NCBI RefSeq assembly: GCF_032163395.1
Contig: NZ_CP119968.1
Location: 1,163,501 to 1,227,500, forward strand
Direction: 5' to 3'
Length of the DNA: 64,000 nt
Source: Gloeocapsopsis dulcis
Lineage (GTDB): Bacteria > Cyanobacteriota > Cyanobacteriia > Cyanobacteriales > Chroococcidiopsidaceae
The position numbers were made by a program, and so were the translations under genes. A model generated the notes under the pieces. It did not search any database and was not told the DNA's origin. It saw only the letters and a list, made by a program, of their open reading frames with translations. This document shows positions 44,650 to 53,243 of the stretch, one piece after another. Every line of letters begins with the position of its first letter. The first letter of the stretch is position 1.

Positions 44650-45066
44650 ATGCTACCCAAAGGTTCAATCCCAACCAAATCAATATCTTGGCTCTACCTT
44701 GTGAATGCAACCATCCTCATTACGCACCAGATTGACGCTGCATATTGGCACGAGTGGGATTTGTTCGGAATGCCAGGAGGAATTCAACTAAACTTGCTAC
44801 TCAACATTCCACTGGTTATGTTGATACTATTCGGTCAGCAATGTCTAACTCAAGGTCGCGCTGCTGGTTTTGTTTTCTCTTGGTTGCTTGTGGCTGGGGG
44901 AATAATCACTGTCAGTATTCACTCATATTTTCTTCTACAAGGTGACGATGCCTTCCGGCTACCCGTTTCACTCGGATTACTCGCCACTACATTTTTTCTT
45001 TCATTGGGGCAAGCGATCGCGCTATTCATATTACACAGCACCCTCAATCAAGATACTGCCCAATAA
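44650..45066 (+). CDS. DUF6713-type small membrane protein
   Basis: 138 residues with four hydrophobic segments. Early motif YLVNATILITHQIDAAYWHEWDLFGMPGGIQLNL, typical of DUF6713. No catalytic residues evident. AT-neutral, and on the same strand as the GNAT pair. Possible cassette cargo. Convergent with the methyltransferase gene. Confidence 0.65.
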   Translation: MLPKGSIPTKSISWLYLVNATILITHQIDAAYWHEWDLFGMPGGIQLNLLLNIPLVMLILFGQQCLTQGRAAGFVFSWLLVAGGIITVSIHSYFLLQGDDAFRLPVSLGLLATTFFLSLGQAIALFILHSTLNQDTAQ

Positions 45067-45099
45067 CGCTGTTGAAGGCTTCAGGGCGCATGATCGCCA

Positions 45100-45936
45100 T
45101 CAATCCAGGCGATCCAGGTTGGGGGGATGCTTTGGAACAAAAGATTCAGCAAGCAACCTCTGGTAAAGCAGAGCCAAATTAGCCACGCAGGCAGCGGCGC
45201 AAGCAACAGATCTGTATTCAGACTGTAATCGCGCTAATTGTTCCGGCGATAACTGCAACAGTGGATTACCTCTAGGATAGAAACCGCTTCCAGTCCATGA
45301 CATTGAGCGTTCGTTCACGCTAAGATACTCCCCAGATGGCTCAATTTTTACATTAATATCTTTAAAACCAGCCTGCTTCAGCAGATTATGGCACTTTTCT
45401 GGAGTACCAAGCGGTTCATTAATATGCGGCAGTTTTATGTCAAATAACCTAGCACAGACTCTTCGTTGAACAGTTGCCATATAAGCGGTTTCAGCAGCAC
45501 AAGAAAATGCAAGGAATCCACCTGACTTGAGCCAGCAATACCATTTTTGTAAAGCAGCAGGAATGTTAGTCAGATACATGATAGCTGAACAATAAAAAAT
45601 AACGTCGAAGCTCTCATCAGCACAGTCTAGATAATCTGCGTCTGTCTGAATAACTTCAATGTTTTTTAACCCTAATGCTTCAATCTTTTGTCTAGCTTGG
45701 TGGAGCATGCCAGGAGAAATATCAATTCCAACCACATAACCTTCTAAACCGACTTTTTGCGCTGCGGGAAGCGCAACTAGACCAGTTCCAGTTGCAACAT
45801 CAAGAATTCTCTGTCCTTCCTGAAGTGGAACAGATTTAAGTAGAAGTTTCGCTTCATGTGGATGGCGGGAACCTTCCAAGTCGTAGGCAGTTCTACGATT
45901 GAAAAATTCACTTACCTGCTGCTTGTAATTATCCAT
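45100..45936 (-). CDS. UbiE-like SAM methyltransferase, paralogue 1
   Basis: 278 residues. Motif I RILDVATGTGLVALPAAQKVG at about 42-62, motif II VVGIDISPGMLHQARQKI, IQTDADYLDCADESFDVIFYCSAIMYLTNIPAALQKWYCWLKSGGFLAFSC. The protein is collinear with the neighbour at 46259 (same motif I and the AETAYMATVQRR / AETAHTAAVMFR block), so the pair arose by tandem duplication. Substrate unknown; resembles ubiquinone/menaquinone and natural-product C-methyltransferases. Confidence 0.83.
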   Translation of the reverse strand: MDNYKQQVSEFFNRRTAYDLEGSRHPHEAKLLLKSVPLQEGQRILDVATGTGLVALPAAQKVGLEGYVVGIDISPGMLHQARQKIEALGLKNIEVIQTDADYLDCADESFDVIFYCSAIMYLTNIPAALQKWYCWLKSGGFLAFSCAAETAYMATVQRRVCARLFDIKLPHINEPLGTPEKCHNLLKQAGFKDINVKIEPSGEYLSVNERSMSWTGSGFYPRGNPLLQLSPEQLARLQSEYRSVACAAACVANLALLYQRLLAESFVPKHPPNLDRLD

Positions 45937-46258
45937 TACTCTTTAAATTCACAGCTTAAACGGTTACAGTATGTTAACTCCAACAGCAAAAATTCTTTTT
46001 GCAATCTTTAAACTAGATTTTCCTAATTATACGTCTAGCATCCTTCTTGTATGTTTACTATTGCAACACTGTACTGCTTACGCTCCTAATCGTGCCATTC
46101 TACCTTACATAAAAGTTTGTGACGACTTCATATGACTGACTTTCTGTCAATTCGTAAGTTCTAAGATCTTCGGTTCAGGGTTAAAAGTTAGTTGGAGCAA
46201 TAATTCTAGGTTTCTCTGTCATGTCCTAAGCATATTGACCATTGCTATAACAGGTTAT
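45937..46258. other. Spacer between the two methyltransferase genes
   Basis: 322 bp, AT-rich, no gene seen. Contains the inverted copy of the 30-bp dispersed repeat (46164-46193). The insertion of repeat material here suggests the tandem genes are no longer one transcript. Confidence 0.45.
46164..46193 (-). repeat. 30-bp dispersed repeat, copy 2 (inverted)
   Basis: Reverse complement of 38211-38240 with a single mismatch (C to T); reads AGATCTTCGGTTCAGGG then TTAAAAGTTAGTT. Confidence 0.8.
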
Positions 46259-47074
46259 TTACTTACTCCCTAATACAAAGAAAGTTGTGACATCGTTCCA
46301 AATACCTTTGTCTGTTGCAGTTGCTTCGACTGCTGCAATGTATTCAGCTTTGAGTTGTTCTAATCTCTCTGGAGGAAGTTCTTTTACTTGAGCGCCAAAA
46401 GCACTTCTGGCATTTCCGTTCCACGCTCCTTCAACATTACTCAGATAAGAACCAAACTGTTCGGTTATTACTTTAATATCTTGGAATCCTATGTCTTTAA
46501 GCAAATCTTGGCACTTTTGAGGAGTTCCTAATGGCTCGTTCGGATTGGGAATTAAAATTCCATAAGTCTGGGCTTTTTTTCTAAACATGACAGCTGCTGT
46601 ATGGGCAGTTTCAGCAAAGCAAGAAAAAGCAACTAATCCACCTGGTTTAAGAAAGCGATGCCACTGCTGTAGAGAGTTCTGGATGTCTGTCAAATACACG
46701 AGCGCACTAGAGCAAAAAATGATATCAAAGCTGCTGTCATTGAAATTGAGATGATCAGCGTCTGCTTCTATGAGTTCAACATTTTTGAGTTTAAGTGTCT
46801 CAATCTTCCTCTGTGCTTGCTCTAGCATACCTTTAGCGATATCTACGCCCACTACTCGACCTGAAGAACCAACAATTTGTGCCGCAGGAATTGCCACTAA
46901 TCCTGTACCAGTAGCGATATCAAGGATTTGCTGTCCTGGCTGAGGTTGCGCAATCTCAATCAGACGATTAGCTAAACTTAGGTGAAATTGATTTCCTTCA
47001 TCGTAGTTAGGTCTAGAATTGAAATCATCAATTACTAGCTGCTTGTACTTGTTGATATCTACATAGGCAGTCAT
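46259..47074 (-). CDS. UbiE-like SAM methyltransferase, paralogue 2
   Basis: 271 residues. QILDVATGTGLVAIPAAQIVG (motif I), VVGVDIAKGMLEQAQRKIETL, IEADADHLNFNDSSFDIIFCSSALVYLTDIQNSLQQWHRFLKPGGLVAFSC. Tandem paralogue of the gene at 45100; the last 100 residues diverge most, which suggests different acceptors. It lies 134 bp downstream of an AraC-type regulator on the same strand, which may control it. Confidence 0.83.
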   Translation of the reverse strand: MTAYVDINKYKQLVIDDFNSRPNYDEGNQFHLSLANRLIEIAQPQPGQQILDIATGTGLVAIPAAQIVGSSGRVVGVDIAKGMLEQAQRKIETLKLKNVELIEADADHLNFNDSSFDIIFCSSALVYLTDIQNSLQQWHRFLKPGGLVAFSCFAETAHTAAVMFRKKAQTYGILIPNPNEPLGTPQKCQDLLKDIGFQDIKVITEQFGSYLSNVEGAWNGNARSAFGAQVKELPPERLEQLKAEYIAAVEATATDKGIWNDVTTFFVLGSK

Positions 47075-47208
47075 GGGAGCAAGCCTCCTTCAGCTTACTT
47101 TTTACTAAACTGAGATTAAGGGGTGTTAAGCACTTTTGTCTTCTGAAAATTTGCTGCAGTAATGTTTTAAACTTGCTCTTATTTGGAATTTGAGTTAACA
47201 ATTAGCCG

Positions 47209-48108
47209 TTAACGTCGGCGTGTCTGTTTTCGATAAGCTTGTGGTGTTATCCCCACATATTTGTGAAAAAATGCTGTGAAGTTGCTTTGACTTGAACAGC
47301 CAACACAGTGGGCAATTTCTACAATTGGCAATTTGTTCTCAGTCAGCAGATTTTTAGCTTGCTTAATTCGGCATTGAATTACATACTGATGTGGAGATAG
47401 CCCAGTTGAAAGCTTAAACTGGCGCGCAAAGTAATAAGAACTCATTCCGACAACAGCCGCAATTTCTTTGATAGTGACTGTAGCTTCCAGATTATAGTTA
47501 ATGTAATCAATTACCTGCTGAAGTTTCTGTGCTTGAAGACCCTCAGAAGGTTCTCGAATCACTGTTTTCGATATAGAATAGCGTTTGAGAAAATGAACTA
47601 CTAGAGCTAAACCTAGCGATTCTCCGTAGAGAGAACCTGATTCGCACCCAGTTTCAAGTTCTGCTTTTAATGCTGAACCAATATGTAGGATCTGAGGATC
47701 GTGCACTCCCCGCTTTGGGGCAATTTCAATTAAACTTGTATCAATTGATTTATAGACAGCACGCTCAATTAGCGTTGGACTAATCGAGAGTAAAAGAAAA
47801 TTTACTGGCTTGTGCCAGCGAGCTTGAGTTGGAACCCCGCAAGGAGTAATACAAATATCTCCTCTCTTCATCTGTGTAGTTTGTTGATGTCCGCCAGCTA
47901 AACGCCAGTCGATCTCAAATGGCTGTCCGAGTATTATGGTAATACTGTGGTGCTGTAACTCTAGCTCAGGACACTCGGAAGCTGGTAAACAATGTTGTTC
48001 AACTTGAATGCCATCCCAACTCGATTTTGCACTGGACAACAGTGGTGAATGAGAGGATACAGGAACAATATCTCCGCTAGCTACGCTAACGGCTGAGATT
48101 CTCTTCAC
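47209..48108 (-). CDS. AraC-family transcriptional regulator
   Basis: 299 residues. Sensor-like N-terminal cupin region (1-180; VEQHCLPASECPELELQHHSI), then two helix-turn-helices of the AraC type at about 200-297: NLEATVTIKEIAAVVGMSSYYFARQFKLSTGLSPHQYVIQCRIKQAKNLL and IVEIAHCVGCSSQSNFTAFFHKYVGITPQAYRKQ. Likely activator of the methyltransferase pair on the same strand; the inducer is unknown. Confidence 0.88.
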   Translation of the reverse strand: MKRISAVSVASGDIVPVSSHSPLLSSAKSSWDGIQVEQHCLPASECPELELQHHSITIILGQPFEIDWRLAGGHQQTTQMKRGDICITPCGVPTQARWHKPVNFLLLSISPTLIERAVYKSIDTSLIEIAPKRGVHDPQILHIGSALKAELETGCESGSLYGESLGLALVVHFLKRYSISKTVIREPSEGLQAQKLQQVIDYINYNLEATVTIKEIAAVVGMSSYYFARQFKLSTGLSPHQYVIQCRIKQAKNLLTENKLPIVEIAHCVGCSSQSNFTAFFHKYVGITPQAYRKQTRRR

Positions 48109-48443
48109 AGATGCAAATATAAATAATCAAAATCATCCTGCAATTGACTAAGCCAGTCTCAATAATGCTTGCGGTAGCACCACAAGCGTTGAGCTAAAAG
48201 GAATTTAATGAGCCATTATTACGCAATAAGAGATAACTTGCATTGACGATGATGCATTATCCTATCCGCTAGCCACGACGCAAGGTGTGTAACATTGCTT
48301 GTCTCAAACCTTTATAGATAAGGCACTTTGAGAAATCAGAACAACTCCCAACTTAGTTCTTACTTACTTAGGTTGAACTATAACACCGCATTTCTCTAAT
48401 CTAAAAAACTCTCCTCTCATGGTTTGCTAGAGATAGCTTCAGC
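48109..48443. other. Spacer between araC-type gene and ilvH
   Basis: 335 bp between two minus-strand genes. AT-rich upstream region of the regulator; no gene, tRNA or hairpin terminator stood out. Confidence 0.4.
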
Positions 48444-48974
48444 CTAAACTTTTGCGGCTTCTAAAGATTTGAGTAATTCTGTATTTACACCAGATTCTCT
48501 CGTTAAAGCAATTTTGCCAGTCCGAGCAACTTCTCGTAAACCAAACTTTTGCAACACCTGGACGATCGCCACTATTTTACCAGGATCGCCGACGACTTCT
48601 AGCGTGAGTGAGTCTTCGGCAACATCGACAACCCGTGCGCGAAAAATCTGGGCTAACTCGACAATTTCTGAGCGTGTAGAACTCGTGGCGTTGACTTTTA
48701 GAAGCATCAGTTCTCGCTCGACACACGGAGTTTCGGTAATATCCTGTACTTTGAGGACGTTGACTAGCTTGTAGAGTTGTTTCGTAAGTTGCTCGATTAC
48801 CCTGTCATCACCTGGGACAACCATTGTAATTCGCGAAATGCCGTTTTGCTCGGCAGGACCAACTGCAAGGCTTTCGATATTAAAGCCACGGCGCGCAAAT
48901 AAACCAGCAATGCGGGTCAAAACTCCCGCTTCATCTTCTACTAAAACAGATAAAGTGTGTTTCATTTTTGCCAA
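48444..48974 (-). CDS. ilvH: Acetolactate synthase small (regulatory) subunit
   Basis: 176 residues; ATG 48965 ([11 protein letters not shown]) is an alternative start. N-terminal ACT domain with [35 protein letters not shown] (valine-binding), then the C-terminal domain [53 protein letters not shown]. Raises the activity of IlvB and confers feedback inhibition in branched-chain amino acid synthesis. Single gene; ilvB is elsewhere, as usual in cyanobacteria. Confidence 0.95.
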   Translation of the reverse strand: MAKMKHTLSVLVEDEAGVLTRIAGLFARRGFNIESLAVGPAEQNGISRITMVVPGDDRVIEQLTKQLYKLVNVLKVQDITETPCVERELMLLKVNATSSTRSEIVELAQIFRARVVDVAEDSLTLEVVGDPGKIVAIVQVLQKFGLREVARTGKIALTRESGVNTELLKSLEAAKV

Positions 48975-49230
48975 AAAGGCGATAACTTCTCAAAGGGCGA
49001 TCGCTTGTCGCTATTAGACTAATTATCTTAGACCATATATTTTATCGAATTTTGCACTTTTAAACGCAAGAAAACATATATATATGTCAGCTTTTATTTA
49101 CTAATTTTTCAACTGCGGCGAACCTATACGCATTAACAACACCAGAGATAGTGACACCTTAACTGAATCAATGGTACATACTATTTGATTAGCAAGCGCT
49201 GCTTGCATTTTACACAATTACGCCAAAGTT

Positions 49231-49992
49231 ATGAGCTATTTTCTATTTCATTTGCTATTTGTGGTTCCCCCGATTCTTTTTCTCGCATGGATACAGCCGC
49301 AACCACTTGCAGGTGTTGGTGGGCGTAGGGCGTGGTTAGGGCTACCTTTAATTGCAATTGTCGCCTTTATCTATACAACACCTTGGGACAACTATTTAGT
49401 TTGGCGGAAAGTGTGGGGATATGGCAGCGATCGCGTTTTAGGAACAATCGGCTATGTACCAATTGAGGAATATTTATTTTTCATCCTGCAATGTATTTTG
49501 ACAGGACTCTGGCTTTACTGGCTGCTAGCACGTTACAAAGAGCCAATTCAAGAAAATGCTTCCCTATCTTTGCGAGTACTGTTACTGGTAGTTGGAGTAT
49601 CATTAAGTATTGCTGGGTTTTTGATGCTGCGATCGCCCTCGACGGTATATTTAGGATTAATTCTTGCTTGGTCTGCGCCTGTATTAACACTGCAATGGGT
49701 AATAGGTGCAGCAAAACTTCAAGCAATGCACCGTATCTGGTTAATTGCTACTGTTGTCCCGACATTGTATTTATGGATAATTGACCGGATTGCAATTGGT
49801 AACGGTATTTGGCAAATTTCTGAGATGTATACCACTGGGATTAAACTGTTTGGATTACCAATTGAGGAGGCGACTTTCTTCCTTGTAACTAATTTGCTGG
49901 TGGTGCAGGGTTTACTATTGTTGCTGTTGTTAAAACTGCCAATAAGTCTTGCAATGATGGTATCTCCTGATTCTCATCAAGCACACACCTAA
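49231..49992 (+). CDS. Lycopene cyclase, CarR/CrtYcd fused heterodimer type
   Basis: 253 residues with about seven membrane helices. Two tandem cyclase half-domains are visible: TPWDNYLVWRKVWGYG at 50-65 with PIEEYLFFILQ at 77-87, then IIDRIAIGNGIW at 183-194 with LPIEEATFFLVTNLL at 209-223. The PWDN-PxEE(x)FF pattern is that of the CarR/CrtYc-CrtYd family of actinobacteria, archaea, Bacteroidetes and fungi, and differs from CrtL and CruA/CruP cyclases normally used in cyanobacteria. Expected to close the psi ends of lycopene into beta rings. No other carotenoid gene is adjacent. Confidence 0.85.
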   Translation: MSYFLFHLLFVVPPILFLAWIQPQPLAGVGGRRAWLGLPLIAIVAFIYTTPWDNYLVWRKVWGYGSDRVLGTIGYVPIEEYLFFILQCILTGLWLYWLLARYKEPIQENASLSLRVLLLVVGVSLSIAGFLMLRSPSTVYLGLILAWSAPVLTLQWVIGAAKLQAMHRIWLIATVVPTLYLWIIDRIAIGNGIWQISEMYTTGIKLFGLPIEEATFFLVTNLLVVQGLLLLLLLKLPISLAMMVSPDSHQAHT

Positions 49993-50414
49993 TAAGTTGC
50001 TTGCAGGCGTCTAAGTAAATGATCTCCAGCAGAAATTGGTGGATAAATTGCTGGATTTTCTATACTACAACTGGGAAGACAAGCAATCTCTGCATCATGG
50101 TTTGGATGACAGAAAAAGGCGATAGAATAGCGCGATCGCGTTATCCTTTCATCTGTTGGAATCATGACCCGATGTTTGGTAGAACAGAAAACATGATTTG
50201 TCCACCGCTGCATCAAATCTCCCGTATTGACGACAACTGTATTAGGAATCGCAGGCGCTAAAATCCATTCACTACTCCTGGTTTGTACTTCTAATCCTCC
50301 TACTTGATCTTGAAATAGAAGTGTAATACTGCCGTAGTCAGAATGCGCCCCAGCGCGAACTTGTCCTGGTTTTGGTGGTTGCTCTAATCGAGGATAATGC
50401 AGTAGTCGTAAACA
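49989..50414 (-). pseudogene. 2OG-Fe(II) oxygenase remnant, isopenicillin N synthase-like
   Basis: Minus-strand frame of about 140 codons without a credible start. It encodes the C-terminal half of an IPNS-type oxygenase: LLHYPRLEQPP, the iron ligands AHSDYGSITLLFQD (H-x-D) and TNHVFCSTKHRV (distal His), then the 2-oxoglutarate-binding RYSIAFFCHPNHDAEI. At about 50412 homology ends with an in-frame stop and the sequence becomes unrelated AT-rich DNA, so roughly 170 N-terminal residues are lost. Its 3' end overlaps the lycopene cyclase stop by four bases. Confidence 0.78.
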
Positions 50415-50488
50415 CTATAGATTATCTTTTTTATAGCTTAAGTGATCATATTGGATTTTTAGGATTTCAAGAAGATGATAAAAAAAGT

Positions 50489-50528
50489 AGCAAGAGTAGC
50501 TATTTAGTCTCTGCTAAGTTCTCTTGCT
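50489..50528. repeat. Bulged stem-loop in AT-rich spacer
   Basis: AGCAAGAGTAGC pairs with GCTA-AGTT-CTCTTGCT (bulge of four bases) around a 12-base loop. It lies in the unassigned 233 bp between the oxygenase remnant and the DUF3891 gene, at the breakpoint side of the deletion. Could be an element end or an sRNA hairpin. Confidence 0.4.
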
Positions 50529-50647
50529 ATCTATCATTCTGGTATAGAATTGCAGTTATAATGATACCAGGTACATGAATATATTAGTAAAGCATATGTC
50601 TAGTTTTCAATTTGCTCTACAAGGGTTGAACGAATTCAAATTTCTAT

Positions 50648-51391
50648 TTATGACTTGACAAATGTCCACTCTATTATCTTACGTGGCGCAAATTTTAAGG
50701 CTGCAACCAAGCTAGTATTGTCATCAAACTTGACCTGATCGAGATCGGAGGCTTCCACATTAACTGTAAAGCGCTTATCCTCAAAACACCACGGCATTAC
50801 CGTCACGAATCCATCATCCAACTGCATGATGTCGTAGCGTTGCCCATCGTGTGCCTTACTGATTTCTAGCGCCCGATTATCGGCGGGAAGTTCTCTTTGA
50901 CAAAGAATCAAAGACAAGCGATCGCACCACTGCATAAATGCGTACGCGTCATCCGTATCTTGTTTAGAGATACCTAATTCTTTACACCACTGCTGTTGAT
51001 ACTTTAACTGCTCATCTAGAAAGCTAGCAGCCTCGGCTGATTCCGAACGCTTACCTTCTTGCAAACGACTCATATGCATTGAATTAAGCAACGCAACCCA
51101 ACGCCCACGATACAATGCTCTTTCTAAATGCTTACGTAGCTCATCGTAGGATGTTTCCGGATCGAGCGTAAAATCCATTGGTGCGCCTGCTGGGGTGAGG
51201 TTCTTTTCCTCCCACTCTTTTTCTAAGTCATCGTGGTGAGAAATTGCTGCGATCGTTTCATATAACCTGATAGGAGCGTTTTTCTTTTGCCATTGTCCGC
51301 CAATTTGGGCTGCAAGCAACGCATGAGCGCGGTGATAGATAATTTCCCATCCATGTCGGGTAGGATTGACAATCATAAGTTTCCAATACAC
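50648..51391 (-). CDS. DUF3891 protein
   Basis: 247 residues; ATG 51376 (MIVNPT) is the more typical start. Family marks: MIVNPTRHGWEIIYHRAHALLAAQIGGQW, AISHHDDLEKEW (His-Asp cluster reminiscent of HD-type metal sites), MHMSRLQ and the Glu/Asp-rich DAYAFMQWCDRLSLILCQRELP. HD-like fold possible, function unknown. Divergent from the CobW-type gene. Confidence 0.8.
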   Translation of the reverse strand: MYWKLMIVNPTRHGWEIIYHRAHALLAAQIGGQWQKKNAPIRLYETIAAISHHDDLEKEWEEKNLTPAGAPMDFTLDPETSYDELRKHLERALYRGRWVALLNSMHMSRLQEGKRSESAEAASFLDEQLKYQQQWCKELGISKQDTDDAYAFMQWCDRLSLILCQRELPADNRALEISKAHDGQRYDIMQLDDGFVTVMPWCFEDKRFTVNVEASDLDQVKFDDNTSLVAALKFAPRKIIEWTFVKS

Positions 51392-51481
51392 ACAACAGTT
51401 CTCATTTCTAGCATCAAGTACCGCATTAAGGATACTAGCCCGCAGGCTATATTCTTCTCAAACAACTCTCACCAGTTAAAA

Positions 51482-51496
51482 TGATAATCATTATTA
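51482..51496 (+). promoter_or_regulatory. Zur/Fur-like box before the CobW-type gene
   Basis: TGATAATCATTATTA, a 7-1-7 palindrome with one mismatch, 25 bp before the start codon. It agrees with the cyanobacterial Zur consensus TGATAATNATTATCA and also overlaps the Fur core; the COG0523 downstream gene favours Zur. Confidence 0.75.
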
Positions 51497-51520
51497 AAAC
51501 TAGGTTAAAGGAGAGAACCT

Positions 51521-52546
51521 ATGGCAGGTTTAATGACCGAGACAGCCAAATCTGTGTTAAATCTTCCCAAGCGGGGAATGCCAGTGACTATTATTACTGG
51601 TTTTTTAGGAAGTGGTAAAACAACGTTACTTAATCAAATTCTAACAAACAAAAAGGACTTAAAAGTTGCTGTTTTAGTTAATGAGTTTGGTGACATCAAT
51701 ATTGATAGCCAACTGTTGGTTTCGCTTGATGAGGACATGGTGGAATTAAGTAATGGCTGTATTTGTTGCACAATTAACGATGGACTAGTTGATGCTGTTT
51801 ATCGAGTTTTAGAACGCGACAGCCGCATTGATTACTTAGTTATTGAAACCACAGGAATTGCTGATCCTTTACCAATTATCCTCACGTTTGTCGGCACAGA
51901 ACTACGCGAGTTAACAAATCTAGATTCGATCCTTACCTTAGTCGATGCTGAAGCATTTACTCCAGAACACTTTGATAGTGAAGCTGCACTCAAGCAAATT
52001 TATTATGGTGATATGATTTTGCTCAATAAAACTGACCTTGTATCTGCTAAAAAGCTAGAGGAAGTGGAAGCTTACATCCGAAATATTAAAGTAGGAGCAA
52101 GAATTATTCCAACTCAATATGGTCAAGTATCTTTACCACTAATTCTCGGCATAGGAATGACGCCCATTGACGCATATACTCAAGATACACATAGCGAGCA
52201 TCATCACCACAACCACAATCATCACCATCACCACGACCACGAACATCATTCGCATCATCTCGAAAATGATGGCTTTATTTCATTATCCTTCGAGAGCGAT
52301 CGCCCCTTTAATGTTCATAAGTTCGAGCAATTTCTCACCCAACAAATGCCTCAAAATATTTTCCGTGCTAAAGGTATCTTGTGGTTCAGTGACAGCGATT
52401 TACGGCACATTTTTCAACTGAGTGGTTCTCGCTACGACTTGAATGCAGAGCAATGGTTGAGTTCTCCAAAAAACCAATTAGTGTTTATTGGGCGTGATTT
52501 AGACACTACCCAGATTCAACAACAGCTCAATGAATGTTTAGTGTAA
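51521..52546 (+). CDS. COG0523/CobW-family GTPase metallochaperone with His-rich insert
   Basis: 341 residues. Walker A GFLGSGKTTLLNQI near residue 28, CxCC metal site in SNGCICCTINDGLVD, switch ETTGIADPLPII, and the NKTD specificity motif. A His-rich run of about 25 residues (positions 224-248; mainly HH pairs with Asn, Asp and Glu) sits between the GTPase and the C-terminal CobW domain. Metal (probably zinc) transfer protein made under metal shortage, as the Zur-like box suggests. Start ATG 51521 has an AAGGAG site; ATG 51533 also possible. Confidence 0.9.
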   Translation: MAGLMTETAKSVLNLPKRGMPVTIITGFLGSGKTTLLNQILTNKKDLKVAVLVNEFGDINIDSQLLVSLDEDMVELSNGCICCTINDGLVDAVYRVLERDSRIDYLVIETTGIADPLPIILTFVGTELRELTNLDSILTLVDAEAFTPEHFDSEAALKQIYYGDMILLNKTDLVSAKKLEEVEAYIRNIKVGARIIPTQYGQVSLPLILGIGMTPIDAYTQDTHSEHHHHNHNHHHHHDHEHHSHHLENDGFISLSFESDRPFNVHKFEQFLTQQMPQNIFRAKGILWFSDSDLRHIFQLSGSRYDLNAEQWLSSPKNQLVFIGRDLDTTQIQQQLNECLV

Positions 52547-52614
52547 CTCTCTTAGGTCAAGAAAAAAACTCCTCAACGATGAATATAAGTAGGCTAACGA
52601 AATGATATAGAATG

Positions 52615-52641
52615 CGGGGTAGGCAATTTGCCTGCCTCATG
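52615..52641. repeat. Dispersed palindromic repeat, copy D (inverted form)
   Basis: GCGGGGTAGGCAATTTGCCT followed by GCCTCAT. The opposite orientation of copies B and C, with TTTG in place of TCTTG. Located between the CobW-type gene and the first GNAT. Confidence 0.6.
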
Positions 52642-52736
52642 TCACCTTAAAATGTATTTTTTTTTAGATAAATTAAAAAAATACTGCGAATTCTATATAA
52701 TAAAAGCATTATTTTTTTTAAATTAATAGATAAATT

Positions 52737-53243
52737 ATGCTCAAAATTATTCAAGTACAAACTGAAGAGCATAAAAAACATATTTACAAACTACTTGAAG
52801 AAAATCTCAATGAAACTTACCTACTTGTTAAACATGAATTTAATCTCACCTTTGATGTAGATGTTTTGTTGAAGCAAGATCTCATAAAAATGTCTCAGTT
52901 TGCTTTACCCTTAGGACGATTATTGCTAGCAGAATATAATGATAATGTCGCTGGTTGCCTTGGTTTGCGGAAAATTGGTGAGGAGGTAGGCGAAATCAAA
53001 AGAATGTACGTTCGTCCAGAGTATCGCGGAAAAAGAGTTGGTAGGGCTTTAGTACAAGCTATTATTAGTGAAGCGCAACAGATAGGTTACTCAAAGTTGT
53101 GTTTGGATTGCGCACCTTTTGCTAAAGCAGCGCAAGCACTTTATTACTCAGTTGGTTTTCAGAGTATTCAGCCATATCCTGAAAGTGAAATTCCCGAAGA
53201 ATACCACTCAAACTGGACATTTATGGAGTTAATTATCAAGTGA
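52737..53243 (+). CDS. GNAT N-acetyltransferase
   Basis: 168 residues. GNAT fold with LLAEYNDNVAGCLGLRKI, the acetyl-CoA loop MYVRPEYRGKRVGRALVQAII, and LCLDCAPFAKAAQALYYSVGFQSI. Substrate unknown. Overlaps the next GNAT by four bases (GTGA), so the two are coupled. AT-rich leader. Confidence 0.85.
   Translation: MLKIIQVQTEEHKKHIYKLLEENLNETYLLVKHEFNLTFDVDVLLKQDLIKMSQFALPLGRLLLAEYNDNVAGCLGLRKIGEEVGEIKRMYVRPEYRGKRVGRALVQAIISEAQQIGYSKLCLDCAPFAKAAQALYYSVGFQSIQPYPESEIPEEYHSNWTFMELIIK

Noticed and set aside
50372-50578. Plus-strand 68-codon frame
   Set aside because: Spans the oxygenase breakpoint and AT-rich DNA, with no ribosome-binding site or recognisable domain.
52167-52421. His/Ile/Thr-rich frame inside the CobW-type gene
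   Set aside because: Other frame of the His-rich insert.
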